Assembly (NCBI GenBank): GCA_017481825.1
Contig: JAFUOR010000113.1
Location: 1 to 61,012 of the forward strand
Length of the DNA: 61,012 bases
Source: Clostridia bacterium
GTDB taxonomy: Bacteria; Bacillota; Clostridia; Christensenellales; Aristaeellaceae
Direction: 5' to 3'
Positions 1-9,099 of this stretch are shown piece after piece (the stretch's first letter is position 1; every line of letters begins with the position of its first letter). The translations under genes were made by a program, and so were the position numbers. The notes under the pieces are model-generated. The model made no database searches, was not told the DNA's origin, and saw only the letters and a program-made list of their open reading frames with translations.

Positions 1-1085
1 CGGCGCGCAGCGGAATTGGACGCTGCGATCTTGGACATCGCCAGCAGCGTGGTCACGCGCGCATCGGCGGCGAGCTGCTCGCGGGTGATCTCGGTGGTCG
101 GGATGGAGCCGCCCATGCCCGCGCCGCCGAAGAGCGCCGCAGCAGCTTCCTGCGCCTTGATGGCTTCCTCTTCGCCGTGAACGAGCTTGGTAACTTCGTA
201 AGCAAGCACTTTTTTGGCCTCGTTGATGGCGCTGCCTTCCAGCGCGCCGAGACGGCGAACCTCGTCCATCGGCAGGAACGTGAGCAGGCCGAGGCACTTT
301 TCCACGTCGCTGTCGTCGACGTTGCGCCAGTACTGGTAGAAGTCGTACGGGCTGGTCTTCGCGGGATCGAGCCAGAGCGCGCCCTTTTCGGTTTTGCCCA
401 TCTTGCGGCCGTCATGGGTGAGCAGCAGCTGGAAGGTGCAGGCGAAGGCGCTCTCGCGCTCCTTGCGGCGGATGAGATCCGCGCCGCCGAGCATGTTGCT
501 CCACTGGTCGTTGCCGCCCATCTGCAAACGGCAGCCGTAGCGCTTGAAAAGCTCAAGGAAGTCATAAGACTGCATGAGCATATAGGTGAATTCCAGGAAG
601 GAGAGGCCGTTCTCACTCTCCATGCGGGCGCGGTAGCAATCAGCGCGCAGCATGGTGTTGACGGAGAACATGGAGCCGATGTCGCGCATGAACTCGATGA
701 AGTTCAGGTGACGCAGCCAGTCGCCGTTGTTGACGATGATCGCCTGGCCCTCGGAGAAATCCAGGAAACGGCTCATCTGCTTTTTGATGCACTCCACGTT
801 CTGGTCGATGGTCTCGACGGTCATCATCTTGCGCATGTCGGTCTTACCACTGGGGTCGCCGATCATCGCGGTGCCGCCGCCCCTCAGCGCGATGGGTTTA
901 TGACCGGCCTTCTGCATATGGGCCATGGCCATGATCGGAATGTAATGGCCGATGTGCAGGGAATCAGCAGTGGGGTCGAAGCCGACATAGAAGGTGGTGG
1001 GCTCTTCCAGCTGCTTGTACAGTTCATCCTCGAAGGTGATTTGCGCGATGAAGCCGCGCTCCTTCAGTACGTCAAGAATATGCAT
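1..1085 (-). CDS. tyrS: Tyrosyl-tRNA synthetase (partial, C-terminus beyond window)
   Basis: This enzyme charges tRNA-Tyr with tyrosine in the cytoplasm. About 361 codons are present and the frame runs off the left edge, so the C-terminal S4-like RNA-binding domain is not seen. The protein starts [12 protein letters not shown] and carries the class I signature HIGHY (in [13 protein letters not shown]) and a KMSKS-like KMGKTEKG followed by ALWLDP, typical of bacterial TyrRS. The ATG at 1085 has an AGGAGG about 8 bp upstream. It lies 36 bp downstream of the aminotransferase on the same strand, so both genes probably sit under the T-box leader at 2336-2600. Family assignment is firm. Confidence 0.95.
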   Translation of the reverse strand, partial: MHILDVLKERGFIAQITFEDELYKQLEEPTTFYVGFDPTADSLHIGHYIPIMAMAHMQKAGHKPIALRGGGTAMIGDPSGKTDMRKMMTVETIDQNVECIKKQMSRFLDFSEGQAIIVNNGDWLRHLNFIEFMRDIGSMFSVNTMLRADCYRARMESENGLSFLEFTYMLMQSYDFLELFKRYGCRLQMGGNDQWSNMLGGADLIRRKERESAFACTFQLLLTHDGRKMGKTEKGALWLDPAKTSPYDFYQYWRNVDDSDVEKCLGLLTFLPMDEVRRLGALEGSAINEAKKVLAYEVTKLVHGEEEAIKAQEAAAALFGGAGMGGSIPTTEITREQLAADARVTTLLAMSKIAASNSAAR

Positions 1086-1121
1086 GGGGTAGTTCCTCCT
1101 TTATGATATGTGAGCTAATGT

Positions 1122-2306
1122 TTATTTTGACGCCTCCGCGATCACGTCGCGAATGACGGCCATGCCTTGATGGATCTGTTCCACGGTAGAATTGGAGAAA
1201 TTCAGCCGCAGGGTGTTGTGATGTCCGCCCTCGGCGAAGAAGTGGGTGCCGGGCACATAGGCCACGCCCCGCGCCACGCAGGTTTGCAGCATGTCCAGCG
1301 CGTTGAGATGCTCCGGCAGCTCGACCCAGATGAAGAGACCGCCCTCGGGCTTGGTGTAGGTGGTGCCCTCCGGGAAGGAGGCCAGCTCCTCCAGCATCGC
1401 ATCCAGCTGCTCCTTGTAGGAGGCGCAGATGCTGCGGATGTGCTCCGGCAGCAGGTCGCGTCGCAGGAACTGATCGACGATCGCCTGGGTCAGGTTGGAT
1501 GTATGCACATCTGTGGACTGCTTGCCCACCGTGCATTTGCGCAGGATGCGGCTGTCGCCCGCCATGAAGCCAACGCGCAGGCCGGGGGAGATAATCTTCG
1601 AAAAGGAGCCCAGGAACACCACCCAGCCATCCCTGTCATAGGACTTGATGGAGGGCAGGGGAGTGCCCGCATACCGCAGATCACGGTAGGGATCATCCTC
1701 CGCAACGACCACGCCGTACTTGGCGGCCAGCTCCGCGATGGGCGCCCTGCGGTCAGCGGCAAGGGTCTTGCCCGTGGGGTTCTGGAAGGTCGGGATGGTG
1801 TAGAGCAGCTTCGGGTGATGCTTGATGATGGCTTCCTCCAGCTTGTCGATGAGGATGCCGTTTTCATCGCTCTCCACCGGGACGAGCTTCGCCTGATAGA
1901 GCTTCATGCACTGCATGTTGCCCAGGAAGGTGGGGTTCTCCACCAGAATCACATCGCCGGGATCGATCAGGGCCTTACAGAGCAAGTCCATCGCTTGGGT
2001 GGAGCCGGTCACAGGCAGCACCGTGTCGATCGGGCAGCCGAGGGCATCCTCCGCATAGGCGTGCAGGCTTTCCAGCAGGGGAGCATAGCCCTCCGTGGCG
2101 CCATACTGCAGGATGGCCTTACCATCCCTTTGCAGCACCTCCTTTGCGACCTGCGCACATAATTCATCCGGCAAGGCGGATTTGGCCGGGTTGCCGCCTG
2201 CAAAGGAGATCATGCCCGGCTTGGCGATCAGCTTGAAAATTTCACGGATGGCACTGCCGGAGACGCTGTCAAACCGGTGGGCAAACTGCAGGGTATCAAG
2301 GGTCAT
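1122..2306 (-). CDS. PLP-dependent aminotransferase, class I/II (aromatic/2-aminoadipate type)
   Basis: A fold-type I aminotransferase of 394 residues, full length for the family. The PLP lysine is K237 in GSFSKIISPGLRVGF. Other landmarks are FAGGNP near residue 35, a YGATEGY motif around 68-74 and TFQNPTGK around 173-180. The group includes LysN/2-aminoadipate and aromatic aminotransferases, and sequence alone does not settle the substrate. Its position behind a T-box with a likely Tyr specifier, directly upstream of tyrS, favours aromatic amino acids; that is inference. The ATG at 2306 has AAAGGAGG upstream. Confidence 0.88.
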   Translation of the reverse strand: MTLDTLQFAHRFDSVSGSAIREIFKLIAKPGMISFAGGNPAKSALPDELCAQVAKEVLQRDGKAILQYGATEGYAPLLESLHAYAEDALGCPIDTVLPVTGSTQAMDLLCKALIDPGDVILVENPTFLGNMQCMKLYQAKLVPVESDENGILIDKLEEAIIKHHPKLLYTIPTFQNPTGKTLAADRRAPIAELAAKYGVVVAEDDPYRDLRYAGTPLPSIKSYDRDGWVVFLGSFSKIISPGLRVGFMAGDSRILRKCTVGKQSTDVHTSNLTQAIVDQFLRRDLLPEHIRSICASYKEQLDAMLEELASFPEGTTYTKPEGGLFIWVELPEHLNALDMLQTCVARGVAYVPGTHFFAEGGHHNTLRLNFSNSTVEQIHQGMAVIRDVIAEASK

Positions 2307-2335
2307 ACAGATAGCCTCCTTTTGTCAACAAAATA

Positions 2336-2600
2336 GAAAAACCTTCCTCGGACGTATCCGGGGAAGGTGATGGTCAATCACGGTACCACTTCCATTTAGC
2401 TGCATCGCAGCCCTCAGCGAGGAACTGACATTCCTCCCGCGCTGTAACCGGCGCACCGGATGCTTCCTACTGGCGCAAGCGTTCAGAAGATGACTCGGAG
2501 CTGTACTTCACCAATTCGTGCTGACCGCTTCCTCGCAGCGACCGGAAGCTCTCTGAAGATCAGGCATCACTCTGGCTACTCGTCTCCTCATTGCCCTGAT
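2336..2600 (-). promoter_or_regulatory. T-box riboswitch leader, probable tyrosine specifier
   Basis: On the minus strand a T-box-like AAGTGGTACCGTG (2391-2379) is followed by a terminator hairpin, CCTTCC...GGAAGG, with a TTTTTC tail (about 2367-2336). Upstream lies a Stem I-like region with a CAGAGAG motif. A plausible specifier loop closed by GGAG/CTCC holds GAAG-UAC-AG, putting UAC (Tyr) at 2505-2503. T-boxes read uncharged tRNA and antiterminate; a tyrosine identity matches tyrS in the same operon. The T-box and terminator are clear. The specifier comes from manual folding. Confidence 0.88.
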
Positions 2601-2606
2601 GAATGC

Positions 2607-2635
2607 ATTATAGTCAGGATCGGCGCGCTTGTCAA
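2607..2635 (-). promoter_or_regulatory. Sigma-A promoter of the T-box/aminotransferase/tyrS operon
   Basis: Perfect -35 TTGACA (2635-2630) and -10 TATAAT (2612-2607) with a 17-bp spacer, placing the transcript start near 2600 at the head of the T-box leader. Confidence 0.85.
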
Positions 2636-2730
2636 GCGAGAAAATCACATTTGTGAAAAGGTCGTGACAATGCCACAAAACACAAAATGGGAATGTTGAC
2701 AATTCCTTTACAATTCAAACAAAAAAAGCC

Positions 2731-2759
2731 TTGCTAAAAACGCCAAAATCCTGTATACT
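2731..2759 (+). promoter_or_regulatory. Promoter of the asp23-like/fakA/recG operon
   Basis: TTGCTA (2731-2736), a 17-bp spacer and TATACT (2754-2759). The start near 2766 gives a leader of about 113 nt before the ATG at 2879. This rules out an in-frame ATG at 2765 as the true start, since it would have no ribosome site on the transcript. Confidence 0.65.
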
Positions 2760-2878
2760 ACATAATGACCCTGACTATGGGTATCTTTGTCATGGGAAAG
2801 AAAGGCTTGTACCGGGAAGGCCGCATGCCGCAGCCAGGATGCAGGCCAGCCCTCTGGCACAAGGAGGTTAAAGCAACC

Positions 2879-3229
2879 ATGGAATGCAAGATCAAGAACG
2901 ATATCGGCACGATCTTCATCACGGAAGACGTCATGCTCAAGGTCGTCGGCTATGCGGCGCTGGAGTGCTACGGCATTGTGGCCATGTCCTCCAAGCGCGC
3001 CAAGGATGGCATTGTCGAGTGGCTCGGCCGCGAGAATCTCTCCAAGGGCGTTCAGATTCGCAACGTGGGCGATATGCTCGATGTTGATCTGTTCATCATC
3101 GTGGAGTACGGCATCTCCATCGCGGAGGTCTGCAAGACGATCGTCGATACGGTGCGCTACAAGCTGGAAAGCATGACCGGTGTGAAGGTGCGCAAGGTGA
3201 ATATCTCGGTGGAAGGCATTCGCGTCTGA
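2879..3229 (+). CDS. Asp23/Gls24 family envelope stress protein
   Basis: A 116-residue protein, the size of the Asp23/Gls24 (DUF322) family. It opens MECKIKNDIGTIFITEDV and ends VRKVNISVEGIRV, both typical of the family, whose members are small abundant proteins linked to envelope stress and often anchored at the membrane. The start is set by AAGGAGG at 2861-2867, 11 bp before the ATG, and by the upstream promoter. It sits 59 bp before a FakA/YloV-type gene, the arrangement seen in many Firmicutes. The exact biochemical role is unknown. Confidence 0.85.
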   Translation: MECKIKNDIGTIFITEDVMLKVVGYAALECYGIVAMSSKRAKDGIVEWLGRENLSKGVQIRNVGDMLDVDLFIIVEYGISIAEVCKTIVDTVRYKLESMTGVKVRKVNISVEGIRV

Positions 3230-3288
3230 GGCCGGACAGATAGAGCGTCAGGCTTCATCACTGCCTGGCCGAGAACGGAGGAATACCT

Positions 3289-4950
3289 TTGATTCAGCAT
3301 AAGACTATTGACGGGCTCCTGCTGCGCGACATGGTAGTCGCCGGTGCCGCTTTGCTGGAAAAGAACCGCGAAGCTGTCGATGCCCTGAACGTTTTTCCGG
3401 TGCCTGACGGCGATACCGGTACGAATATGTCCCTGACCATGCAGAGCGCCACCCGTGAGGTGAACGCGAAGGAGTATCTGCGCGCCGATGAGGCGGCGGC
3501 TGCCGTGTCCAAGGGTGCACTCAAGGGCGCCCGCGGCAACTCCGGCGTCATCACCTCCCAGCTCCTGCGCGGCTTTGCCACGGCCCTCAAGGGTGTGGAC
3601 AAGATCACCCCCGTGCAGTTTGCCCAGGCCCTCAAGGCTGGTGCGGACAAGGCCTACAAGGCGGTCATGAAGCCCAAGGAGGGCACCATTCTGACCGTTG
3701 CCCGCGTCATCGCGGAGGATGCGCTCAAGTACGTTGAGCAAAATCCCGATGATTACGACGGACTGATCAACGTCATGCTCACCAGCGGTGAGGCCATCCT
3801 GCGCAAGACGCCCGAGATGCTGCCCCCGCTGAAGGCTGCCGGCGTGGTCGATTCCGGCGGACGCGGATTGCTGCTGATCTACAACGGCTATGCGGCTGTT
3901 CTGCGCGGCGAGGAGATCGCCGACCCCGCGGCTCTGCTGGCGGGTGACAGCGTGGTGACCGAGGAGGACATTCATGACCTCTCGGGCGAGATCCACAATG
4001 TCTACTGTACGGAGTTCTCCATCGTGAACTTCCGTGAAGACTGCACCGAGGGCGACGTCGATTCCTTCCGCCGCCGTCTCAACCGCATTGGCGACCGCGT
4101 GCAGGTCACCGGCGACATGACGGAGACGAAGGTGCATGTGCACACCAACAACCCCGGCAATGCCATCGAGTACGGCCTTGAACTGGGCGAACTGGTGAAT
4201 CTGAAGATCGACAACATGCTGGACATGAAGCGCAAGCTGGAGGGCGAGAGCGCTCCTGCTGCTGAGGCGCCCGCAGCGCCTGCCGAGCCTGCGAAGGACT
4301 ACGGCATGGTGGCAGTGTCCCTGGGCGAGGGCTTCTCCAACATCTTCCGCGATCTGACCGTCGATCATATCGTCGAGGGCGGCCAGACCATGAACCCCTC
4401 CGTGGATGACATCCTCAGCGCCATCAATGCCGTGAATGCCAAGTGTGTGTTCGTCTTCCCGAACAACGGCAACGTGATCTTCGCGGCCAATCAGGCGGCT
4501 GAGTTGGCGGAAAAGGAAGTGCATGTCATTCCTACCAAGAATGTTGCCATGGGCATCGCTGCGGCGGTGGCCTTCCAGGCGGACATTTCCGGCGCGGAGA
4601 ATGCCCAGCGCATGACCGAGGCTGCCAACCACGTCAAGACCGGCACCGTGACCTATGCCGTGCGCGACAGCGAGTACAACGGCGTGCAGATTCACAAGGA
4701 TGACATTATCGGCATGCACAACGGCCAGATTGAGTATTCCGGCAATTCCGTGCATGACGTGGTGATGGAGATGATGAAGGCCATCGTTGATGACGAGGCA
4801 GAACTCATCACCGTGTACTATGGCGCGGATACCTCCAAGGAGGACGCTGAGGCCATCACTGCCGAGATCGGCGAGGCCTATCCCAACTGCGACGTGGACT
4901 GCCTCATGGGCGGCCAGCCGCTGTACTACTACCTGATCTCTGTGGAGTAA
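3289..4950 (+). CDS. fakA: DAK2/DhaL and DegV-like protein, fatty acid kinase FakA/YloV type
   Basis: A 553-residue protein with an N-terminal DhaL (DAK2) domain of about 200 residues, marked by FPVPDGDTGTNMSLTM, which binds Mg-ATP. A middle region and a C-terminal DegV-like part follow, the architecture of FakA, which phosphorylates fatty acids presented by FakB. An Ala/Pro-rich linker near residues 316-332 separates the halves. It starts at TTG, supported by GGAGG at 3277-3281 with a 7-bp spacer. It lies between the asp23-like gene and recG, as in Bacillus (yloU-yloV...recG). No fakB is in the window. Function is inferred from family and synteny. Confidence 0.87.
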   Translation: MIQHKTIDGLLLRDMVVAGAALLEKNREAVDALNVFPVPDGDTGTNMSLTMQSATREVNAKEYLRADEAAAAVSKGALKGARGNSGVITSQLLRGFATALKGVDKITPVQFAQALKAGADKAYKAVMKPKEGTILTVARVIAEDALKYVEQNPDDYDGLINVMLTSGEAILRKTPEMLPPLKAAGVVDSGGRGLLLIYNGYAAVLRGEEIADPAALLAGDSVVTEEDIHDLSGEIHNVYCTEFSIVNFREDCTEGDVDSFRRRLNRIGDRVQVTGDMTETKVHVHTNNPGNAIEYGLELGELVNLKIDNMLDMKRKLEGESAPAAEAPAAPAEPAKDYGMVAVSLGEGFSNIFRDLTVDHIVEGGQTMNPSVDDILSAINAVNAKCVFVFPNNGNVIFAANQAAELAEKEVHVIPTKNVAMGIAAAVAFQADISGAENAQRMTEAANHVKTGTVTYAVRDSEYNGVQIHKDDIIGMHNGQIEYSGNSVHDVVMEMMKAIVDDEAELITVYYGADTSKEDAEAITAEIGEAYPNCDVDCLMGGQPLYYYLISVE

Positions 4951-4951
4951 T

Positions 4952-6958
4952 ATGGAGCTTTCTGAAATGCGGGGCGTTGGCCCTGCACGAATGGAATCCC
5001 TTCGCGCAGTGGGCATCACCTCACTGCGCGATTTGCTTTACTGCCTGCCCGTTCGCTATGAGGACCGCACGAAGATCACCCCCTGCGCTGCCTGTCAGGG
5101 CGGGGAAGTCCTCGTTATGGGTGTGGTGCCGGATAAGCCCAAAATCAGCCGCTTCAACGGTCTGACCCGCGTGACCGCCTCCATCCATGATGATTCCGGC
5201 AAGCTGCCCCTGGTCTGGTACAACCAGCCCTGGGTGATGCAGCAGCTGCCGGTGGGGCAGTCGGTCATGCTCTTTGGGCGCATATCGGTCAAGAATGGCC
5301 GCCGTGCATTGCAAAATGCCCAGCGGGTCACCGAGCCCTCCATCCAGCCGGTGTATCGGGCGATGAAGAGCATGCCTGCGAAGTCCTTCCGCACGATGAT
5401 GGAGCAGGCGCTTATGCAGGTGGACGACTGCTGCCCGGAGACGCTGCCCCCGTCGCTGCGTCTCCGCCACGGGCTGTGCGAGCTCAACTTCGCCCTGCGC
5501 CAGGCGCATTTCCCGGCCAATGTGGAGAATCTGCGCATGGCACGCCGCCGTCTCGCCTTTGAACAGATGCTGATGTATCAGGCCGCCCTTGGGCTGATGC
5601 GCCATCACAGGGAAGATGGCGTGGCCGTCCCGCTGCCGGAGCATGCGACGGAGCAGTTCTGGCAGCAGATGCCCTTTCCGCCCACCGGCGCCCAGCGGCG
5701 TGTGCTGGAGGAGGTCGCCTCTGACCTGCGCCGGAGCCGCGCCATGAGCCGGCTCATTCAGGGTGATGTGGGCTGCGGCAAGACCGCGCTGGCCTTTGGC
5801 GCGATCTCCATGGTGTGCAAGGCAGGCTTCCAGGCCGCCATGATGGCCCCCACGGAGATTCTGGCACGCCAGCACTATGAATCTGCCAAGGCCCTGCTGG
5901 AGCCCATGGGAATCAGCTGCGGGCTTCTCATCGGCTCGATGAAGGTGCGCGAAAAGCGTGCGGCCCACGCCGCCTGCGCCGATGGTACATGGCAGGCCGT
6001 CTTTGGCACCCATGCCCTCATCAGCGAGGGCGTCAAGTACGAGAACCTCGGCCTTGTGGTGACGGATGAGCAGCACCGCTTCGGCGTGCGCCAGCGCTCG
6101 ACCCTGCAGGAGAAGGGTGCACATGATGAAAAGGCGCCCCATGTGCTGGTCATGTCCGCCACGCCCATTCCACGTACGCTCGCGCTGATCCTCTACGGCG
6201 ACCTGGACGTGTCCATCGTCGATGAGCTGCCGCCGGGCCGCACGCCTGTCAAGACCCGCATCGTTCCGGAGGAAAAGCGGGAAGCTATGTATGGCTTCCT
6301 GCGCAGTGAGGTCGGCAAAGGCAGGCAGGGCTATGTCGTCTGCCCCTTGGTGGAGGACAGCGAGATGCTTGAGGACGTCCGCAGCGCGCAGGCAACCTAC
6401 GACGACCTTGTCAGCGGCGTGCTGCACGGATTGCGGGTGGGCCTCACCTGGGGTGCGCAGAATGCGGAGGAAAAAGCCGCCGTGCTGTCGAATTTTTCCG
6501 CCGGGGAGATCGATGTGCTGGTTTCCACCACCGTGATCGAGGTGGGTGTGAACGTCCCCAACGCCAGCGTGATGATCATTGAGAACGCCGAGCGCTATGG
6601 CCTGAGTCAGCTGCACCAGCTGCGAGGACGCGTCGGACGCGGCAGCGCCGAATCCTGGTGCTTCCTGCTGGCGGAGGAGAACGAGCGGCTGAAAATCCTC
6701 TCCCAGACGAACGATGGCTTCCTTGTTGCCCAAAAAGACCTGGAGCTGCGCGGCCCCGGCGACCTGATGGGTACGCGCCAGTCCGGCGAAATGATGGCCG
6801 ATTTCCTCCTGGACGGCGATGTGCGCCTGTTGGAGGAAGCAGCCCGGTGCATGAAGCAGCTGCGGGAGGAAACATCGCTGCAAACGGAGCGTCAGGCCGT
6901 GGAAGCCGTCGCCCTGGAGCATTACCGTGATAAGCTTGCCCAGGTGGCGTTGAACTGA
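4952..6958 (+). CDS. recG: ATP-dependent DNA helicase RecG
   Basis: RecG remodels stalled forks and branched DNA. The 668-residue protein has the N-terminal helix-hairpin-helix-like MRGVGPARMESL, an OB wedge domain, Walker A GDVGCGKT with K277, a DEQHRFG box and the C-terminal helicase half with QLRGRVGRG. Length matches the family (about 680). The ATG lies one base after the stop of the preceding gene, so translation is probably coupled; no strong separate ribosome site is seen. It is intact. Confidence 0.96.
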   Translation: MELSEMRGVGPARMESLRAVGITSLRDLLYCLPVRYEDRTKITPCAACQGGEVLVMGVVPDKPKISRFNGLTRVTASIHDDSGKLPLVWYNQPWVMQQLPVGQSVMLFGRISVKNGRRALQNAQRVTEPSIQPVYRAMKSMPAKSFRTMMEQALMQVDDCCPETLPPSLRLRHGLCELNFALRQAHFPANVENLRMARRRLAFEQMLMYQAALGLMRHHREDGVAVPLPEHATEQFWQQMPFPPTGAQRRVLEEVASDLRRSRAMSRLIQGDVGCGKTALAFGAISMVCKAGFQAAMMAPTEILARQHYESAKALLEPMGISCGLLIGSMKVREKRAAHAACADGTWQAVFGTHALISEGVKYENLGLVVTDEQHRFGVRQRSTLQEKGAHDEKAPHVLVMSATPIPRTLALILYGDLDVSIVDELPPGRTPVKTRIVPEEKREAMYGFLRSEVGKGRQGYVVCPLVEDSEMLEDVRSAQATYDDLVSGVLHGLRVGLTWGAQNAEEKAAVLSNFSAGEIDVLVSTTVIEVGVNVPNASVMIIENAERYGLSQLHQLRGRVGRGSAESWCFLLAEENERLKILSQTNDGFLVAQKDLELRGPGDLMGTRQSGEMMADFLLDGDVRLLEEAARCMKQLREETSLQTERQAVEAVALEHYRDKLAQVALN

Positions 6959-6986
6959 TATACCCCTTGAAAGGAAGGAAACAGGT

Positions 6987-9053
6987 ATGGAGAATGAACT
7001 GACCTGTCTGGAAAACCGCGAGCGGTCGTGGCTGCGGTTCAATGAGCGCGTCCTGGAGGAGGCGGAGGATGAGCGTGTGCCGCTGTGTGAGCGACTGTCC
7101 TTCCTGTCCATCTTCCAGAGCAACCTTGACGAGTTCTTCATGGTGCGTATCGGCAGCCTCCATGATCAGATGCTGCTGGACAAGGAAGCCCGCGAGAACA
7201 AGACCAACATGACCCCCGGCGAGCAGCTTGATGCGGCCCTTACCCGCATCCGTGAGCTGTGCCATCGCCGTGACCGCACCTATGCCGCCCTGCTGGAGAA
7301 GCTGCGCGAGCAGGGCATCAGCATCGTCGATTTCCGCTCCATCAGCGCGGAATCCGAGCAGTACCTGGGCGAAATGTTCAAGCGGGAGTTTCTGCCGCTG
7401 CTCTCCACCTACATCGTGGGCAAGAAGCAGACCTTCCCCTTTTTGAAGAACAAGGATATCTACGCCGTGGCGGTGCTCTCCACCAAGGCGGACAAGAAGC
7501 AGAAGATCGGCATCGTGCCCTGCGGCACGGGCGTGTTCCCGCGCCTGATCGCGGTGCCGGATCGCACCGGCTGCTACATGCTGGCCGAGGAGCTGATTCT
7601 GCACTATCTGCCCGTGCTCTTCCCGGGCTATCGTGTGGCCAGCAAGACCCTGGCACGCATCACCCGCAGCGCCGATATCGATGCGGACAGCGTCTACGAT
7701 GAGGACCTCAATTACCGCGACCATATGGCGGAGGTCGTCCGCCTGCGCCAGAAGCTCTGTCCGGTCCGTCTGGAGCTGTCCCGCGCCATCGATCAGGATG
7801 TGGTGGAGCGCCTCTGCGCCCAGCTGCGTCTGAGCCTTGATCGCGTCTACGAATACGACACGCCCCTGGACATCAGCTTCCTCTACGGCATCATGGATAC
7901 CCTGCGCAGTCATGCGGAGCTCTTCTATGCGCCCCGTCACCCGCAGGATACGCCGGATATCGTCGATCAGCGCCCGGTGATGGATCAGATCGCCAAGAAG
8001 GACGTGCTGCTCCACTATCCCTACCAGTCCATCCGTCCCTTCCTGCGCATGCTCAGCGAGGCCGCCCGCGATCCGCAGGTGGTGTCCATCCGCATGACGC
8101 TCTACCGTCTGGCCCGGGATTCAAAGGTGGTGGAGGCGCTGGTGGAGGCTGCCGAAAACGGCAAGCAGGTGGATGTTCTGGTGGAGCTCAAGGCCCGATT
8201 TGATGAGGAGAACAACATCGAGTGGAGCCGCCGCCTGGAGCGCGCAGGGTGCCATGTCATCTATGGCGTGGAAAAGATGAAGGTGCACTCCAAGCTCTGC
8301 CTCATCACCCGCAAAACGCCGGAGGGCATCCAGTACATCACCCAGATCGGCACTGGCAACTACAACGAGAAGACCAGCCGCCTCTATACCGATCTGAGCT
8401 ACATCACCGCCAACCGCGCCATCGGCGAGGAGGCGCTGCAGGTCTTCCAGGCGCTGATTCTGGGCGAGACCGTCGATCATATGCAGACGCTCCTGGTTGC
8501 GCCTCACTGCCTGCAGGATAAGCTCATCGACATGATCAACGGCGAAATCCTCAAGGCCCAGCAGGGTGGCAAGGGACACATCCGCGTGAAGCTCAACAGC
8601 CTCACGGACAAGACTCTCATCGACAAGCTGATCGAAGCCAGCCAGGCCGGTGTGCAGATCGATATGATCGTGCGCGGCATCTGCTGCCTGCGCGGCGGCG
8701 TTGCAGGGCTGACGGAGAACATCCGTATCATCAGCATTGTGGGTCGCTTTCTGGAGCACAGCCGCATCTACATCTTTGGTGACGGCGAGGACGCCCGCTA
8801 CTATATCGCCTCTGCGGACTGGATGACCCGCAACACCCTGCGCCGCGTGGAGGTTGCCACGCCCATCCTGGCTCAGGAGAGCAAGGCGCGCATCGAGCAC
8901 ATGTTTGATGTGATGTGGCGCGATAACGTCCAGGCCCGCGACCAGCAGCCTGATGGCAGCTACATCCGCCGCTATCCCGGCGCCAAGCCTGCCCTGAGCA
9001 GCCAGAACTGGCTCTACGACGAGGCATACCGCAAGGCGGCGGAAAGCAGGTAA
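6987..9053 (+). CDS. ppk1: Polyphosphate kinase 1
   Basis: PPK1 makes inorganic polyphosphate from ATP reversibly. The 688-residue protein is full length, with N-terminal helical domain, head domain and two PLD-like catalytic domains. H434 (in KVHSKLCLITR) lines up with the autophosphorylated His of E. coli PPK, and a second histidine near residue 591 (EHSRIYIFG) lies at the other conserved position. ATG follows AAAGGAAGG. It is 28 bp after recG and may be cotranscribed. A hairpin after the stop also serves the convergent hemW. Confidence 0.95.
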   Translation: MENELTCLENRERSWLRFNERVLEEAEDERVPLCERLSFLSIFQSNLDEFFMVRIGSLHDQMLLDKEARENKTNMTPGEQLDAALTRIRELCHRRDRTYAALLEKLREQGISIVDFRSISAESEQYLGEMFKREFLPLLSTYIVGKKQTFPFLKNKDIYAVAVLSTKADKKQKIGIVPCGTGVFPRLIAVPDRTGCYMLAEELILHYLPVLFPGYRVASKTLARITRSADIDADSVYDEDLNYRDHMAEVVRLRQKLCPVRLELSRAIDQDVVERLCAQLRLSLDRVYEYDTPLDISFLYGIMDTLRSHAELFYAPRHPQDTPDIVDQRPVMDQIAKKDVLLHYPYQSIRPFLRMLSEAARDPQVVSIRMTLYRLARDSKVVEALVEAAENGKQVDVLVELKARFDEENNIEWSRRLERAGCHVIYGVEKMKVHSKLCLITRKTPEGIQYITQIGTGNYNEKTSRLYTDLSYITANRAIGEEALQVFQALILGETVDHMQTLLVAPHCLQDKLIDMINGEILKAQQGGKGHIRVKLNSLTDKTLIDKLIEASQAGVQIDMIVRGICCLRGGVAGLTENIRIISIVGRFLEHSRIYIFGDGEDARYYIASADWMTRNTLRRVEVATPILAQESKARIEHMFDVMWRDNVQARDQQPDGSYIRRYPGAKPALSSQNWLYDEAYRKAAESR

Positions 9054-9062
9054 ATACAAAGC

Positions 9063-9099
9063 AAGGACTGCCCGGCTCAATCGTCCGGACAGTCCTTTT
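9063..9099. terminator. Bidirectional terminator between ppk1 and hemW
   Basis: AAGGACTG pairs with CAGTCCTT, with an inner CCGG/CCGG stem, followed by TTTTCC on plus. It overlaps the last codons of hemW (stop at 9077), so the two convergent genes share it. Confidence 0.7.

Noticed and set aside
2765-2878. N-terminal extension of the Asp23-like protein
   Set aside because: It would start at the transcript start without a ribosome site, and the family begins at the later ATG.
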